Source: Eopsaltria australis
Lineage: Eukaryota > Chordata > Aves > Passeriformes > Petroicidae
Direction of reading: 5' to 3'
Assembly: GCA_034509425.1 (NCBI GenBank)
Contig: JAVTVJ010000347.1
Location: 186,001 to 250,000 of the forward strand
Length of the DNA stretch: 64,000 bases
The notes under the pieces were generated by a model, which was not told the origin of the DNA, did not search any database, and saw only the letters and a list, made by a program, of their open reading frames with translations. Position 1 is the first letter of the stretch; every line of letters begins with the position of its first letter. A program made the translations under genes and the position numbers. Positions 63,801 to 64,000 of this stretch are shown here, piece by piece.

Positions 63801-64000
63801 TTCAGTACTCTGACTTGTGAGCATTGCTGTTCAGGGTGAGAGTCAGTCTGATTTTGCACTGCCAGTGATAGCAAATGCTCCCACCCTGCTGTGTATAGCC
63901 AAGTCAGTTATGAAATGCCCCAAGATATTTGCTATATCTTAAATGCATTTGAAACTCCAAAGATTTGTTTTCCATGTATTGGTTTAATGACTTGGCTGAT
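54851..64000 (+). other. DST: DST intron, right part of the window
   Basis: After the CpG island fades, the sequence is AT-rich intron to the end. I looked for the next DST exon (DERDKVQKKTF...) and did not see it. A T-rich run lies near 63391-63419. Open frames such as 60538-60765 show no domain. No named repeat was recognised. Confidence 0.7.

Larger units (their letters stand above)
20200..64000 (+). other. DST: DST (dystonin, BPAG1) gene, 5' part
   Basis: The plus strand holds the upstream exons of dystonin, a giant plakin that links actin, microtubules and intermediate filaments in neurons, muscle and epithelium. Four exons assemble one N-terminus (208 residues plus one base) and a separate first exon supplies another. 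Both stop in phase 1 before the exon that should begin DERDKVQ and enter the tandem calponin-homology domains. That exon is not in the window. The plakin, spectrin-repeat, EF-hand and GAS2 regions must therefore lie to the right. Confidence 0.95.

Noticed and set aside
1..64000. CRISPR arrays, operons, phage or bacterial systems
   Set aside because: No regularly spaced direct repeats, dense ORFs or ribosome binding sites. Exon-intron structure and CpG islands show vertebrate DNA.

Overview
The window is vertebrate nuclear DNA, most likely from a bird and plausibly a songbird. It has long AT-rich introns, short exons with GT-AG boundaries, CpG-island promoters, a chicken-repeat-1 (CR1) LINE 3' end and an avian-type ERVL-like LTR. 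No bacterial or phage architecture is present.

Two genes explain every coding exon I can support, and they lie head to head. On the minus strand, about 1.7-6.5 kb holds most of BEND6: coding exons at 6282-6477, 6035-6180, 4886-5063, 3223-3440 and 1711-1903, plus a predicted in-frame 99-nt exon at 5424-5522. The last coding exon, which finishes the BEN domain, is not visible and is probably left of position 1. On the plus strand, from 20.2 kb to the right edge, is the 5' part of DST (dystonin/BPAG1). Its transmembrane-isoform N-terminus is spread over exons 20200-20380, 20813-20847, 35395-35595 and 53115-53322. A second first exon at 54760-54850 encodes a short alternative N-terminus. Both N-termini end in phase 1, ready to join the same downstream exon (start of the actin-binding CH domains), which lies beyond 64 kb.

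Layout: 1-6.5 kb, BEND6 exons and introns; 6.5-19.2 kb, probable BEND6 5' intron; 19.2-20.6 kb, a CpG island that probably drives both genes; 20.8-53.1 kb, two large DST introns containing an ERVL-like LTR (about 40.64-41.18 kb), a CR1 3' end (about 51.91-52.16 kb), simple repeats and hairpins; 52.5-55 kb, a second CpG island serving the alternative DST promoter(s); 55-64 kb, intron.

The two genes share a promoter region but not a pathway: BEND6 is a nuclear BEN-domain corepressor linked to Notch/RBPJ, while DST is a giant cytoskeletal linker. The most interesting observations are an N-terminal extension and an extra in-frame exon of BEND6 relative to the mammalian protein as I remember it, the stacked alternative starts of DST, and an unidentified nearly open minus-strand frame at about 25.74-26.45 kb. 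I found no convincing wholly new biological system.
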